Assembly: GCF_900103715.1 (NCBI RefSeq)
Contig: NZ_FNHL01000002.1
Location: forward strand, 558,001-622,000
From: Halogranum gelatinilyticum
GTDB lineage: Archaea > Halobacteriota > Halobacteria > Halobacteriales > Haloferacaceae
Length of the DNA stretch: 64,000 nucleotides
Reading direction: 5' to 3'
Shown here in pieces: positions 52,815 through 62,565 of this stretch (positions are counted from its first letter, which is position 1; each line of letters begins with the position of its first letter). A model generated the notes under the pieces. It ran no database searches and was not told the DNA's origin. It was given only the letters and a program-made list of their open reading frames with translations. The translations under genes were made by a program, and so were the position numbers.

Positions 52815-53666
52815 ATGAGGATCGCACGACACGACGCCGGGCTCGCTGGCTCGCTTCGGGCACTGGCCTCGCAGGTCCATCCGGTGTTCATGCTGCCGCC
52901 GCTGGCCGCCTCGGGCTTCGGCGCGGCACTCGCGGGACTCGACGCGCCGGGGCTGGCACTGCTCCACGTCGCGACGGCGTTCACCGCGCTCTACACGGCC
53001 CACGTCAAGGACGGCTACGTCGACTTCTACCACCGCGGCGAGGACGACGACCATCCGTTGACGGCGGCGGGCTGTCGGCTCGCGCTCGCGGCGTCGACGC
53101 TGCTGTTCGCCGTCGGCACGGTCGCCATCGGTCTCCTCGTCGGTCCCGTCGCCGCGCTCCTCACGCTTCCCGGCTGGCTCGTCGGCTATCTCCACGCGCC
53201 ACATCTCGACACCAACCCCGTGACGACGACGCTCGGCTACCCGACCGGCATCGGCTTCGCGCTCGTCGGCGGCTACTACGTCCAGGCGGGGTCGCTTTCG
53301 ACGACCGCCGTCGGCTTCGCCGCCGTCTTCGTCACGGTGCTTGCGGGCATCAAGATCATCGACGACGCCAAGGACTACGACTACGACCGCTCTATCGACA
53401 AACGGACCGTCGCCGTCGCCCTCGGCCACAGCCGTGCGCGGACGGTCGCCTTCGGGGTGATGACGCTCGGCCTGCTCGCCGTCGTCGGTCTCGCAGCCGT
53501 CGGAACGTTCCCGCCGAGTACGGTCGCCGCACCCGCCGTCTTCGGTCTCGTCGCCGCCGTCTCTTTCCGCGCCGACGACGAACTGGCGACGATGCTGCTC
53601 GTCCGCGGCTCGTATCTCTTCCTCGCGACGCTCGTCGTCGCGGTGTGGTTCCGGCCGCTATCGTGA
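52815..53666 (+). CDS. UbiA-family prenyltransferase
   Basis: 283 aa from ATG 52815; ATG 52785 and GTG 52782 are alternatives. About eight or nine helices. The first Asp motif is KDGYVDFYHRGEDDDHP (Asp66 and Asp70) and the second DDAKDYDYDRSIDK (about 185-198), the Mg-diphosphate sites of the family. Transfers a prenyl chain to an aromatic or lipid acceptor; the haloarchaeal subfamily (menaquinone, bacterioruberin LyeJ, archaeol lipids) cannot be decided. A lycopene-cyclase-type domain protein is about 650 bp downstream, weakly suggesting isoprenoid or carotenoid context. Confidence 0.87.
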   Translation: MRIARHDAGLAGSLRALASQVHPVFMLPPLAASGFGAALAGLDAPGLALLHVATAFTALYTAHVKDGYVDFYHRGEDDDHPLTAAGCRLALAASTLLFAVGTVAIGLLVGPVAALLTLPGWLVGYLHAPHLDTNPVTTTLGYPTGIGFALVGGYYVQAGSLSTTAVGFAAVFVTVLAGIKIIDDAKDYDYDRSIDKRTVAVALGHSRARTVAFGVMTLGLLAVVGLAAVGTFPPSTVAAPAVFGLVAAVSFRADDELATMLLVRGSYLFLATLVVAVWFRPLS

Positions 53667-53675
53667 CGGTCGCGA

Positions 53676-54224
53676 CTACGATTTCTCCGCCGCTGTCGCC
53701 CGTCGCCGGACGACCGAGTCCTCGTCGAGGAGATACGTGTACACCTGCGTGAAGTAGTCCGCGTGGACCATCGTCGCCGTCGTGTTGCCGTCCGACTCGC
53801 CACCGCCGCCGGTGTTCGAGTAGCCGGTACAACTGACGACGACCTTGTAGCCGACGTCGACCTCGCGAGCGTCGACGACCTCACAGCTGAGGGTGACCTC
53901 CGTCGACTCGCTGTACCAGAGGCTGTTGTAGACGTACCCGTACTCGAACTTCCGGGCGTACGTCCGCGCCGTCTCCAGCGTCAGCGAGTCGGGGTGGTCG
54001 GGCCGTGTTTTCGGGCCGTCCGGAAGGGCGACGGTACGGTCGGGCAGCGGTGTCGCGGTCGCCGACTCCGATGACTGTGCAGCCGATGGTGAGCGGTCCG
54101 AAGTCGTCCGGTTTTCCGTCGATGCGTCGGCAGTCCCGCCGCCGTCGCGGGCGACACAGCCGCCGAGGACGCCGACCGCGAAACTGGCAGTCGCTGCGAG
54201 GAGGGAGCGTCGCGTGCGGGGCAT
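53676..54224 (-). CDS. Tat lipoprotein of unknown function
   Basis: 182 aa from ATG 54224. MPRTRRSLLAATASFAVGVLGGC gives twin Arg and lipobox Cys23, then a Ser/Thr-rich linker to about residue 65. The mature domain has YARKFEYGYVYNSLWYSES, two Cys (TLSCEVV and VVSCTGYS), and ends in a helix-strand unit around YFTQVYTYLLDEDSVVRR. It is convergent with the UbiA gene (9 bp between stops). Similar small lipoproteins with a GYSN...GG motif occur in haloarchaea. Confidence 0.78.
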   Translation of the reverse strand: MPRTRRSLLAATASFAVGVLGGCVARDGGGTADASTENRTTSDRSPSAAQSSESATATPLPDRTVALPDGPKTRPDHPDSLTLETARTYARKFEYGYVYNSLWYSESTEVTLSCEVVDAREVDVGYKVVVSCTGYSNTGGGGESDGNTTATMVHADYFTQVYTYLLDEDSVVRRRATAAEKS

Positions 54225-54308
54225 ATCCGGCTGGTCGAAAGCCGCCGGTAAGTGCTTTCTCCCGCCGAGCCGCTGACTCTTTTTGTCGCCGCCGCCCGAA
54301 CTCGTTGT

Positions 54309-54623
54309 ATGCTCCCCGACATCGGCGTCTTCGGGCCGTACACCTACCTCGTGACCGAACTGCTCTGGGGGACCGTCGCGCTCGCCCTCTTGGCCTACGC
54401 CGACGCCTTCCGGACGGCCGCCCGGACAACCCTGGTGCTCTACCCCTTCGCCTACGTCTGGGACTGGTATACCCTCGAAGTCGGCGTCTTCGCCATCCCG
54501 CTGCGGACCGGCGTCGACCTGCTCGGTATCCCCATCGAGGAGCACATCTTCATGCTCGTCGTCCCCGCGATGGTCGTCGGGACCCACGAGACGCTCCGGA
54601 CGCTCGACGACCGGGACGATTGA
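54309..54623 (+). CDS. Single lycopene-cyclase-type domain membrane protein (CrtYc/d-like)
   Basis: 104 aa from ATG 54309. Three helices. The domain signature TYLVTELLWGTVAL, the D-W-Y turn in VWDWYTLEVGVFAI and the diagnostic GIPIEEHIFM (P-x-E-E-x2-F) are those of the heterodimeric CrtYc/CrtYd lycopene cyclase family. Archaeal and fungal enzymes carry two such domains fused; this protein has one, so it would need to dimerise or have a different role. No partner half is in the window. It is divergent from the lipoprotein at 54224. Confidence 0.82.
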   Translation: MLPDIGVFGPYTYLVTELLWGTVALALLAYADAFRTAARTTLVLYPFAYVWDWYTLEVGVFAIPLRTGVDLLGIPIEEHIFMLVVPAMVVGTHETLRTLDDRDD

Positions 54624-54789
54624 CCGACGAAACGGCTGACCGACGACACAATTGACCGACACGCGAGACGAACCGCCGGACGGCGAGCGGCGACGCGAGA
54701 CAACACGACCCACGATATGAAATCGCATGACGAAGGTCGGGTCGAAGGGAAAGAAGGTTATCGCTCGAGCGACTACTAGCGCGCAACGA

Positions 54790-55128
54790 ATGGCCACGAC
54801 GACAACGCTGACCAAGCCCGATCCCGATCCGTACGACCTCGGTGTTCCGAGCAACTGGACTGTCTCGGTCGATGGCGGCTGCGTCATCTACGAGAACGCC
54901 GCGTCGACCGTCCGCATCCGCCTCACCGAGTTCGCGCGCCACCTCCGCGTCTACTGGTGGGTCGACCTCTACACCCGCGACTGTGGCGGCGAGTGGACGA
55001 AGCGTGAGGCCGGTCTCGGCGACTCCTTCCGCGACCCCGAGGAGGCCGCCCGCGTCGCCGACGTCCTCATCGAATCGGTCGAAGCTGGCGACGACTTCAG
55101 CCAACTGCCCGTCATCGACACCGAGTAA
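54790..55128 (+). CDS. Conserved haloarchaeal protein, about 110 aa
   Basis: Function not recognised. 112 aa from ATG 54790 (MATTTTLTKPDPDPYDLGVP). Rich in aromatic residues in the middle: NWTVSVDGGCVIYENAAST, FARHLRVYWWVDLYTRDCGG, ending in a helical DPEEAARVADVLIESVEAGD segment. There is no signal peptide. Two Cys are spaced apart and not in a ribbon. Confidence 0.78.
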   Translation: MATTTTLTKPDPDPYDLGVPSNWTVSVDGGCVIYENAASTVRIRLTEFARHLRVYWWVDLYTRDCGGEWTKREAGLGDSFRDPEEAARVADVLIESVEAGDDFSQLPVIDTE

Positions 55129-55246
55129 CCCTCTAAGCCCCCGCGGTCTCTCGTCTCTGGTCACGCGCGTCCCTCGCACCCCTCGTCCCTCGTCTTTCGT
55201 CTCTCCCCACTCTCGTTCCCGTCACTCCACTCTCTCCACGCTCCCG

Positions 55247-55282
55247 GCCGACTCAGCCGACTCAGCCGACTCAGCCGACTCA
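55247..55282. repeat. Four tandem GCCGACTCA units
   Basis: A 9-bp unit repeated perfectly four times in the 290-bp spacer before the GH32 gene. The wider stretch 55140-55300 is C/T-biased (CTCCC/CTCTC runs). Slippage-prone; no function seen. Confidence 0.85.
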
Positions 55283-55412
55283 CCCAATTCGACTCCTGCA
55301 CCGAACCGTCCACAAGCCGACTGTCCTTCTAACGCGTTCGACGTGGGGCTGCGGGCCGTCTCGGAGCGGGTCCACGAGAACGATGTTCCTTTACCGTCGG
55401 CCTCTGTGGTAG

Positions 55413-57554
<2,142 letters not shown>

Positions 57555-58136
57555 TCACGCTTCGGGAAAGTCGACGAATTCGGGACCTGCCTGCACGAGC
57601 GACCCGTTGAAGAGACACGGGTCGTCGATGCCACGTTCGAACGCCTCACTGTTGTTCGTGTCACGGTAGGCGACGACTTGGACGGTGTGGGTGCCGTCGA
57701 ACGAGCGGCCCAATCTCAGCGTCGCTCCATCGGACTGATACCCACCAGCGTCGGAGTTGTTCAGATACGTCGAGCCAGCGACGTCGCCGTCGACGTACGT
57801 CACGAACAGCACGCTCGTATTCTCGGGGACGAAGTAGCCGACACGGACAGTACTGGGGCTCCAGAACTCGTCGTAGCCGAGATACCAGAAGGAGACGGTG
57901 AGGTAGTCTCCACAGGAGACACCGGACCGGAGAGTTGCGGTGGTCGGTTCCGGGGTCGGTGCCGTGGTTGACTGTGTCGTCGGGGAAACCGGCGTCGAAG
58001 TCACACCCGACTGTGCTGTGGAGGGGGTCGCCGTCGGCGACGACGGGGCCGCCGTCGTCGATGCTCCCGGCGCGTCAGCGACACAGCCAGCACTGAGAAC
58101 GAGCACGACGAGTACGAGGTGGAGGGCGAAACGCAT
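57555..58136 (-). CDS. Sec-type lipoprotein with Thr/Ser/Pro stalk
   Basis: 193 aa. Signal MRFALHLVLVVLVLSAGC with lipobox Cys18, a Thr/Ser/Pro-rich stalk (about 20-70), then a C-terminal beta domain (about 72-193) with YLTVSFWYLGYDEFWSP, VRVGYFVPENTSVLFVTYVD and a paired Cys (CGDY and DPCLF). Unknown function. It is the neighbour of GH68 downstream on the same strand, 60 bp after that gene's stop, so it may be part of the sucrose/fructan locus. Several sequons are present. Confidence 0.78.
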   Translation of the reverse strand: MRFALHLVLVVLVLSAGCVADAPGASTTAAPSSPTATPSTAQSGVTSTPVSPTTQSTTAPTPEPTTATLRSGVSCGDYLTVSFWYLGYDEFWSPSTVRVGYFVPENTSVLFVTYVDGDVAGSTYLNNSDAGGYQSDGATLRLGRSFDGTHTVQVVAYRDTNNSEAFERGIDDPCLFNGSLVQAGPEFVDFPEA

Positions 58137-58196
58137 CGCCTCAGCGCAGACAGCGCGTCGACAAGTGCTTTGTCGTCGCTGACGTCCCGACTCAGG

Positions 58197-59495
58197 TCAG
58201 TAGCCGCCCGTCGGCCGCTCGCGCTCGGGTTCGAACGGGTCCTCAAGCTCTTCGTCCTCGGTCGGGATGTGGCCGTAGTCCAGCACGCCGCGGACCCACG
58301 TCTCGTCGCCGTCGACGCCCAGCCTCACGGTCGGCGCGAAGTTACCGCCGAAGCGACGCTGCTGCTCGGACTCCGGGAGGTCGGCCACGTCGTCGAGCGA
58401 GCGGCCGCGGAGGTCGTAGTAGTTGAAGAAGCTGTGAACCAGTATCTCCTCGCGGTGGCGGAAGGCCAGCCACGAGTACGCCTGGAAGGGCGCGTTCGCT
58501 GGGTTGGCGAGGACGAGTCCCGAGTCGTTGAGCGGGCGGTACTCGCCCTCCAGTTCGTCGGCGACGAAACCGTAGAGCGCGTCGAAGCCGTGCAGACCGG
58601 GCGCGAACGTGTGCTCGTGACTCGGCGTGAAGAGGTAGTACTGGCCGTCGCGGACGACGACGTGGGGCCGTTCGAGTTCCTGATTGACGCAGACGCCTTC
58701 GACGAGCGGCGGCTGCATCTCCCAGTCGGTCGGGTCGCCACTCTCGGAGGTCGCGAGCCCGATGCAGCCGTTGAACTCCTGTTGGGCCGCGTCGCCGCCA
58801 CAGGCGTCCGAACCTTCGGGGACGGGCGTGTTGCCCTCGAACAGCAGATGGGTCTTCCCGGTCTCGGGGTCCTCGAAGAACCACGGGTCGCGGAAGGTGT
58901 AGATCATCCCGCGGGACTGGTCTTCGGTCTCGTAGTAGTCGCCGTCGGGAGTGAGCAGAATCTCGTGCTCGAACGGTCCCGAGAACTCGACGCCCTCGTC
59001 GTCGGCGACGACGCTCCCGCCGTGGCCGACGGCGAGCCGCTGCTGGTAGGTGAGTTCCTCCTCACCCTTCTGGCCGGAGGCCGTGTAGTAGAAGTAGAGG
59101 TCACCGTCATCGTAGAGTGCCGACCCGGCCCACTGCCGCGAGCCGAAGGCCTCGCTCTCCTCGAAGACGCGGCCGCCGCGGTGCCACTCCTTCCCATCCG
59201 CGGAGTAGAAATACCGCAGCGTGGCGACGTCGTGGCGCTTGCCCGGCAGGAGTTCCGCGGGCGCGGTCAGCGAGACGGCGACGCGCCAGCCGTTCAGGTC
59301 CGCGAGCGAGCCGTCGCGGGTGCGGAGGAACCACGTGTCCCAGATGTGGAGTTCGGGGAAGGGGTCGTTCTCCGGCGGATAGATGATCGGTGCGACGTTG
59401 TCTCCGCGACGCTCGATTCGCTCGGCCTGCTCGCGCGTCCACGACGAGGTGCCGCGCTGGCCCCCGTCGGCGACGGGCGTGCGTGTCGGATTCAT
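58197..59495 (-). CDS. GH68 levansucrase/inulosucrase-type fructosyltransferase
   Basis: 432 aa. Catalytic triad of GH68: nucleophile Asp53 in LHIWDTWFLR, transition-state stabiliser Asp203 in TFRDPWFFED, acid/base Glu275 in QELERPHVV (with Glu273). QWAGSA and FNGCIGLA are also conserved. Fructosyl transfer from sucrose to growing levan or inulin, or hydrolysis. Haloarchaeal GH68 enzymes (levan- and inulin-type) are known. There is no recognisable signal peptide (MNPTRTPVADGGQRG), so export would need an atypical route or the enzyme acts inside the cell. It pairs with the GH32 gene. Confidence 0.93.
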   Translation of the reverse strand: MNPTRTPVADGGQRGTSSWTREQAERIERRGDNVAPIIYPPENDPFPELHIWDTWFLRTRDGSLADLNGWRVAVSLTAPAELLPGKRHDVATLRYFYSADGKEWHRGGRVFEESEAFGSRQWAGSALYDDGDLYFYYTASGQKGEEELTYQQRLAVGHGGSVVADDEGVEFSGPFEHEILLTPDGDYYETEDQSRGMIYTFRDPWFFEDPETGKTHLLFEGNTPVPEGSDACGGDAAQQEFNGCIGLATSESGDPTDWEMQPPLVEGVCVNQELERPHVVVRDGQYYLFTPSHEHTFAPGLHGFDALYGFVADELEGEYRPLNDSGLVLANPANAPFQAYSWLAFRHREEILVHSFFNYYDLRGRSLDDVADLPESEQQRRFGGNFAPTVRLGVDGDETWVRGVLDYGHIPTEDEELEDPFEPERERPTGGY

Positions 59496-59583
59496 ACCAC
59501 CGAGTTCTCGGCGGCCGCTGAAAAGTCCTCGATACGTCGCCGCCGACCGGGCGGCGTCCTGTCACCCTCCGCGATACCCCGCG

Positions 59584-60468
59584 TCAGCGGTTCGCGCCGA
59601 CGTGCGCGAGCAGTTCCTCGCTCACTCGGTCGGCTGCATCGAGTTGGACCCAGTGGCTCGCGTCGGGGATCCGCCGGACGGTGAGGTCCGGTACCCACTC
59701 GTCCACCGCGGTCAACTCGGGGACGAGCGCGAGGTCGTCCTCACCCCACAAGAGCAGCGTCGGCACGTCGACCTCGCCGCTGGCGACGTCGCCGGAGACG
59801 AAGGGGATGCGCGCTTTGACTTCCTCGCGCAGGATCGAGCGGTAGTAGTTGACCGCGGCCGTCGCAGCACCGGGCGTCGCAAAGGCCTCCTTGTACCGGT
59901 CGAGGTCGGCGTCGCTGAGCGCGTCGGTCGAGGTCTCGAAGACCTCGTCGAGGGCGGCGCAGTTCCGGCGGGTCAGCCCCCACTCCGGCAGCTTCGGTAG
60001 CTGGAAGAAGGCCATATACCACGACTTGCGGCGCTGTTCGGGGTTGCGCCGGATCTCCTCGCGGAAGGCCTCCGGATGCGGCGCGTTGAGCACGGAGAGC
60101 GTCTTCACGACGTCAGCGTGGCGGGCGGCGACGTTCCACGCGATGCCGCCGCCCCAGTCGTGGCCGACGAGATGGGCGTCGTCGCCGAACTCCTGAATCA
60201 GTTCGACGACGTCGGCGGTGAGTTCCGACATCCGGTAGGCGTCGACGCCGATGGGTTTCTCCGAGCGGTTGTAGCCCCGGAGGTCGGGCACGACCACGTG
60301 ATACTCGTCGGCGAGCGCGGGAATCTGTTCGTGCCACGAGTACCAGAACTCGGGGAAGCCGTGCAGCAGCACGACCGTCTCGTCGTGCTCCTCGCCGGCT
60401 TCGACGTAGTGGAGGCGCACGTCGTTGACGACAGTCTGACGGTGGACCATCCGCGTGTAGTCTGCCAT
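59584..60468 (-). CDS. Epoxide hydrolase/haloalkane dehalogenase-like alpha/beta hydrolase
   Basis: 294 aa from ATG 60468. HGFPEFWYSWHEQIP (oxyanion), DLRGYNRSEKP, nucleophile Asp in GHDWGGGIAW (Asp about 104), and His in DASHWVQLDA. The Asp nucleophile and the HGFPEFWYSW sequence favour soluble epoxide hydrolases over dehalogenases. The cap domain includes two Tyr-containing segments (KSWYMAFFQLP and NYYRSILREE), plausible epoxide-binding tyrosines. Physiological substrate unknown. It lies about 90 bp beyond the GH68 start on the same strand. Confidence 0.9.
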   Translation of the reverse strand: MADYTRMVHRQTVVNDVRLHYVEAGEEHDETVVLLHGFPEFWYSWHEQIPALADEYHVVVPDLRGYNRSEKPIGVDAYRMSELTADVVELIQEFGDDAHLVGHDWGGGIAWNVAARHADVVKTLSVLNAPHPEAFREEIRRNPEQRRKSWYMAFFQLPKLPEWGLTRRNCAALDEVFETSTDALSDADLDRYKEAFATPGAATAAVNYYRSILREEVKARIPFVSGDVASGEVDVPTLLLWGEDDLALVPELTAVDEWVPDLTVRRIPDASHWVQLDAADRVSEELLAHVGANR

Positions 60469-60646
60469 GGCTCGCCCTTGGGTCGCCGCCCACTAAACGC
60501 CGTCCGTCGCGGCTATCTGGTGGTGAAGACGAGTCGGTCGATATCCCCACACGACGCAAGCCAGCACAGTATAGTCACTCGGTGACACACCTCACTGGAC
60601 TGGGTGAACCCCGACGTTGACATAGGATGACGATGACGTGTTGCGC

Positions 60647-61462
60647 ATGAGCCGCCACGAATCCAGATTTGCCGGTGACGCGCGGCTCCTCCACCGGCAA
60701 GCGATTCGGCTCCCACTGTTGGACGCGGACGACGAGCGGCAGTTCCACCGGACGATGTCGGCCGTCGCCGACGCCCAAGAGAGGAAGGCCGCGCTCCTCC
60801 GGGACCCGGAGACCTCGGTTCTCGACGCCTACGAACGGCAGCTCGACGGGCTCGAAGCGAGCTACCGGCAGGCCGCCGAGGTCTACACCGACGGTCCCTA
60901 CGAGGCCGCCGCACAGGCGTACTCGGCCGGCGAACGCGACGACGGCACGGCCGCCTTCGCCGCCTACCTGCTCGAAGCCGTCTGGCGACTCCAACAGATG
61001 TTCACCATCCACGACATGGCCTTCTTCCCGCTCATCCTCCGCTATCCGCGCTCGCGGACGGTCAACGTCCGATTCGTCCGCGGCGGGCTGACCGACAAGG
61101 TCCACTGGTACGAGTCACCCGAGCACTCGACGGAAGAGCTCGCCGACGAGTACGCCGACGTCTACCGCAACGAGAGCCTGTGGTCCCAGAAAGAGGCCGC
61201 GAACGAGATGGAGTCCACCGCACGGCTGATCCGCGAGGAGTTTCCCGACCCTGAGGAGACATCGCCCGACGAACGCCGAACCGGCGGCATCGTCTCCGTG
61301 GTTGGCCGCCGCGGCTCAGCGTTCTGCACCGGCTTGGAAACCGTCGCCCCGAACCCCGACCGCTTCGACGACGCGGTGACCGAACCGACGGTGGTCGAGG
61401 AGAGCCCGGTCGCCCGCCGGACGGCGGCCGAGTGGCTCGCCGACGACGCCGTGCTGTTGTGA
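60647..61462 (+). CDS. Conserved haloarchaeal protein of unknown function
   Basis: 271 aa from ATG 60647 (MSRHESRFAG). Helical N-terminal half (RQFHRTMSAVADAQERKAAL, LDAYERQLDGLEASYRQAAE), a hydrophobic aromatic centre MFTIHDMAFFPLILRYPRSR (about 125-144), then VRFVRGGLTDKVHWYESPEH. It is acidic and lacks a signal peptide and cysteine clusters. No family recognised. Its 3' end is followed within 30 bp by the partial tRNA-Pro repeat, so it lies next to an integration scar. Confidence 0.7.
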   Translation: MSRHESRFAGDARLLHRQAIRLPLLDADDERQFHRTMSAVADAQERKAALLRDPETSVLDAYERQLDGLEASYRQAAEVYTDGPYEAAAQAYSAGERDDGTAAFAAYLLEAVWRLQQMFTIHDMAFFPLILRYPRSRTVNVRFVRGGLTDKVHWYESPEHSTEELADEYADVYRNESLWSQKEAANEMESTARLIREEFPDPEETSPDERRTGGIVSVVGRRGSAFCTGLETVAPNPDRFDDAVTEPTVVEESPVARRTAAEWLADDAVLL

Positions 61463-61491
61463 GCGGGCGCGACGCGGCGACGTCCGAGAGC

Positions 61492-61512
61492 GGGCCGTCC
61501 CGGATTTGAACC
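61492..61512. repeat. Partial copy of the tRNA-Pro 3' end (att-like direct repeat)
   Basis: GGGCCGTCCCGGATTTGAACC here is identical to 61664-61684, the T-arm and acceptor end of tRNA-Pro. The copies are 172 bp apart in direct orientation. This is what an attL/attR pair of a tRNA-integrating element would leave. An inverted 10-bp echo (cggatttgaa/ttcaaatccg at 61501-61510 and 61564-61573) is nearby. Confidence 0.8.
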
Positions 61513-61662
61513 ACGGTCGCTCCCGTTCGCTCGCTGACGCTCGCTCACCTTCCGCTCCCTGATTCAAATCCGTGAGTAGTCCATGCACTCGCGAATCAGG
61601 TCGTAACTCGCACACGCCTCGCTATCGCTCGGCGGTGCTCAAGGTGTTGATTTCGAGAGAAG

Positions 61663-61735
61663 TGGGCCGTCCCGGATTTGAACCGAGGTTCCGAGCACCC
61701 GATGCTCGAAGGATACCAAGCTACCCCAACGGCCC
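61663..61735 (-). tRNA. tRNA-Pro (anticodon CGG)
   Basis: 73 nt. The minus strand starts GGGCCGTTGGGGTAGCTTGG. The acceptor stem GGGCCGT pairs with ACGGCCC, and the anticodon stem CGAGC/GCTCG encloses loop ATCGGGT with T33 and anticodon CGG. The T-loop is TTCAAAT within stem CTCGG/CCGGG. Discriminator base A73, no encoded CCA. No intron. Its 3' end is duplicated at 61492. Confidence 0.93.
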
Positions 61736-61831
61736 GCATTCTATCCGATGGCAGGGTAGTGTTTAAGGGTTGTGATACGTCGGACGCGAGCCACCCATTA
61801 GCGTGGTTCCACCCCGTCGCAGTCGGCCGAT

Positions 61832-62428
61832 TCAGTAGCGGCTGTAGCCCTCGGTATCGAGGTAGTTGTGGGCCACTGTAATCGAGTGGTCTGCGTGGAG
61901 AATCTCCGGGCCGAGCCGGACGCGCTCGTCGGCCGCCTCGGCGAGCAGTTCGGCCTCCTCGTCGGTGAAGTCGTTGTGGTCCGAGAGGACGAACAGCGGA
62001 TTCTCCGGCGGGTCGACGTCAACGACGGGGTCACCCTCCTCGTGGAGTTCGACGACCGTCGCGTCGCGCGATGCGTGCTCCAGCGTCGCCTCGAAGTCCA
62101 TCCGGTAGACCGAGACGCCGGGCGAGGATTCGGCGGGCATGTGGCCGATGGCCTCGTCTTTCTTCTCCAGTGCCTTCCGAATCAGGGCCGACGTGCTGCG
62201 TTCGTCGGGGTTCAGTCTTCGAAGGTCGCTCCCTTCGAAGCGGACGGTGAGTTCGTCGCCGAGGACGAGATGGACGCGGACGTCCTCGCGGATGGCGTGT
62301 GAGAGGAAGAACGCGGAGTTGACACACCGACAGAGGACGTCGAGGCGACCCGCGCCGCCCGCGATGTCGTCGAGCGAGAAATCCGGCTCCGTAGGCACGT
62401 CGTGGCCGAGCACGATGAACTGACGCAT
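61832..62428 (-). CDS. trmY: tRNA (pseudouridine-54-N1)-methyltransferase TrmY
   Basis: 198 aa SPOUT-class SAM enzyme that makes m1-pseudouridine at position 54 of archaeal tRNAs. [67 protein letters not shown] and [13 protein letters not shown] are characteristic; the knotted C-terminal domain ends [12 protein letters not shown]. Length is normal. It is next to a tRNA-Pro gene, though not obviously co-transcribed. Confidence 0.94.
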   Translation of the reverse strand: MRQFIVLGHDVPTEPDFSLDDIAGGAGRLDVLCRCVNSAFFLSHAIREDVRVHLVLGDELTVRFEGSDLRRLNPDERSTSALIRKALEKKDEAIGHMPAESSPGVSVYRMDFEATLEHASRDATVVELHEEGDPVVDVDPPENPLFVLSDHNDFTDEEAELLAEAADERVRLGPEILHADHSITVAHNYLDTEGYSRY

Positions 62429-62565
62429 ACCGGGAGTCGGCGGGTGAGCGTAATGGCTCTGTTCACTCGCGGCCGTGTCTCCCGGTTCGCCCCCGCCGAC
62501 CGCCGAGAGCCAGAACGGACCACCGACAGCACCACCGATATACGCTAGCCGCCCTTGGAGAGACT

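Noticed and set aside
53676-54623. UbiA, lipoprotein and cyclase-domain genes as one carotenoid operon
   Set aside because: The lipoprotein is on the opposite strand between them, so co-transcription is impossible; only loose proximity remains.
61501-61573. A second tRNA suggested by tRNA-like GGATTTGAACC and TTCAAATCC segments
   Set aside because: No acceptor, D or anticodon arms can be formed; only the 3'-end fragment is duplicated.
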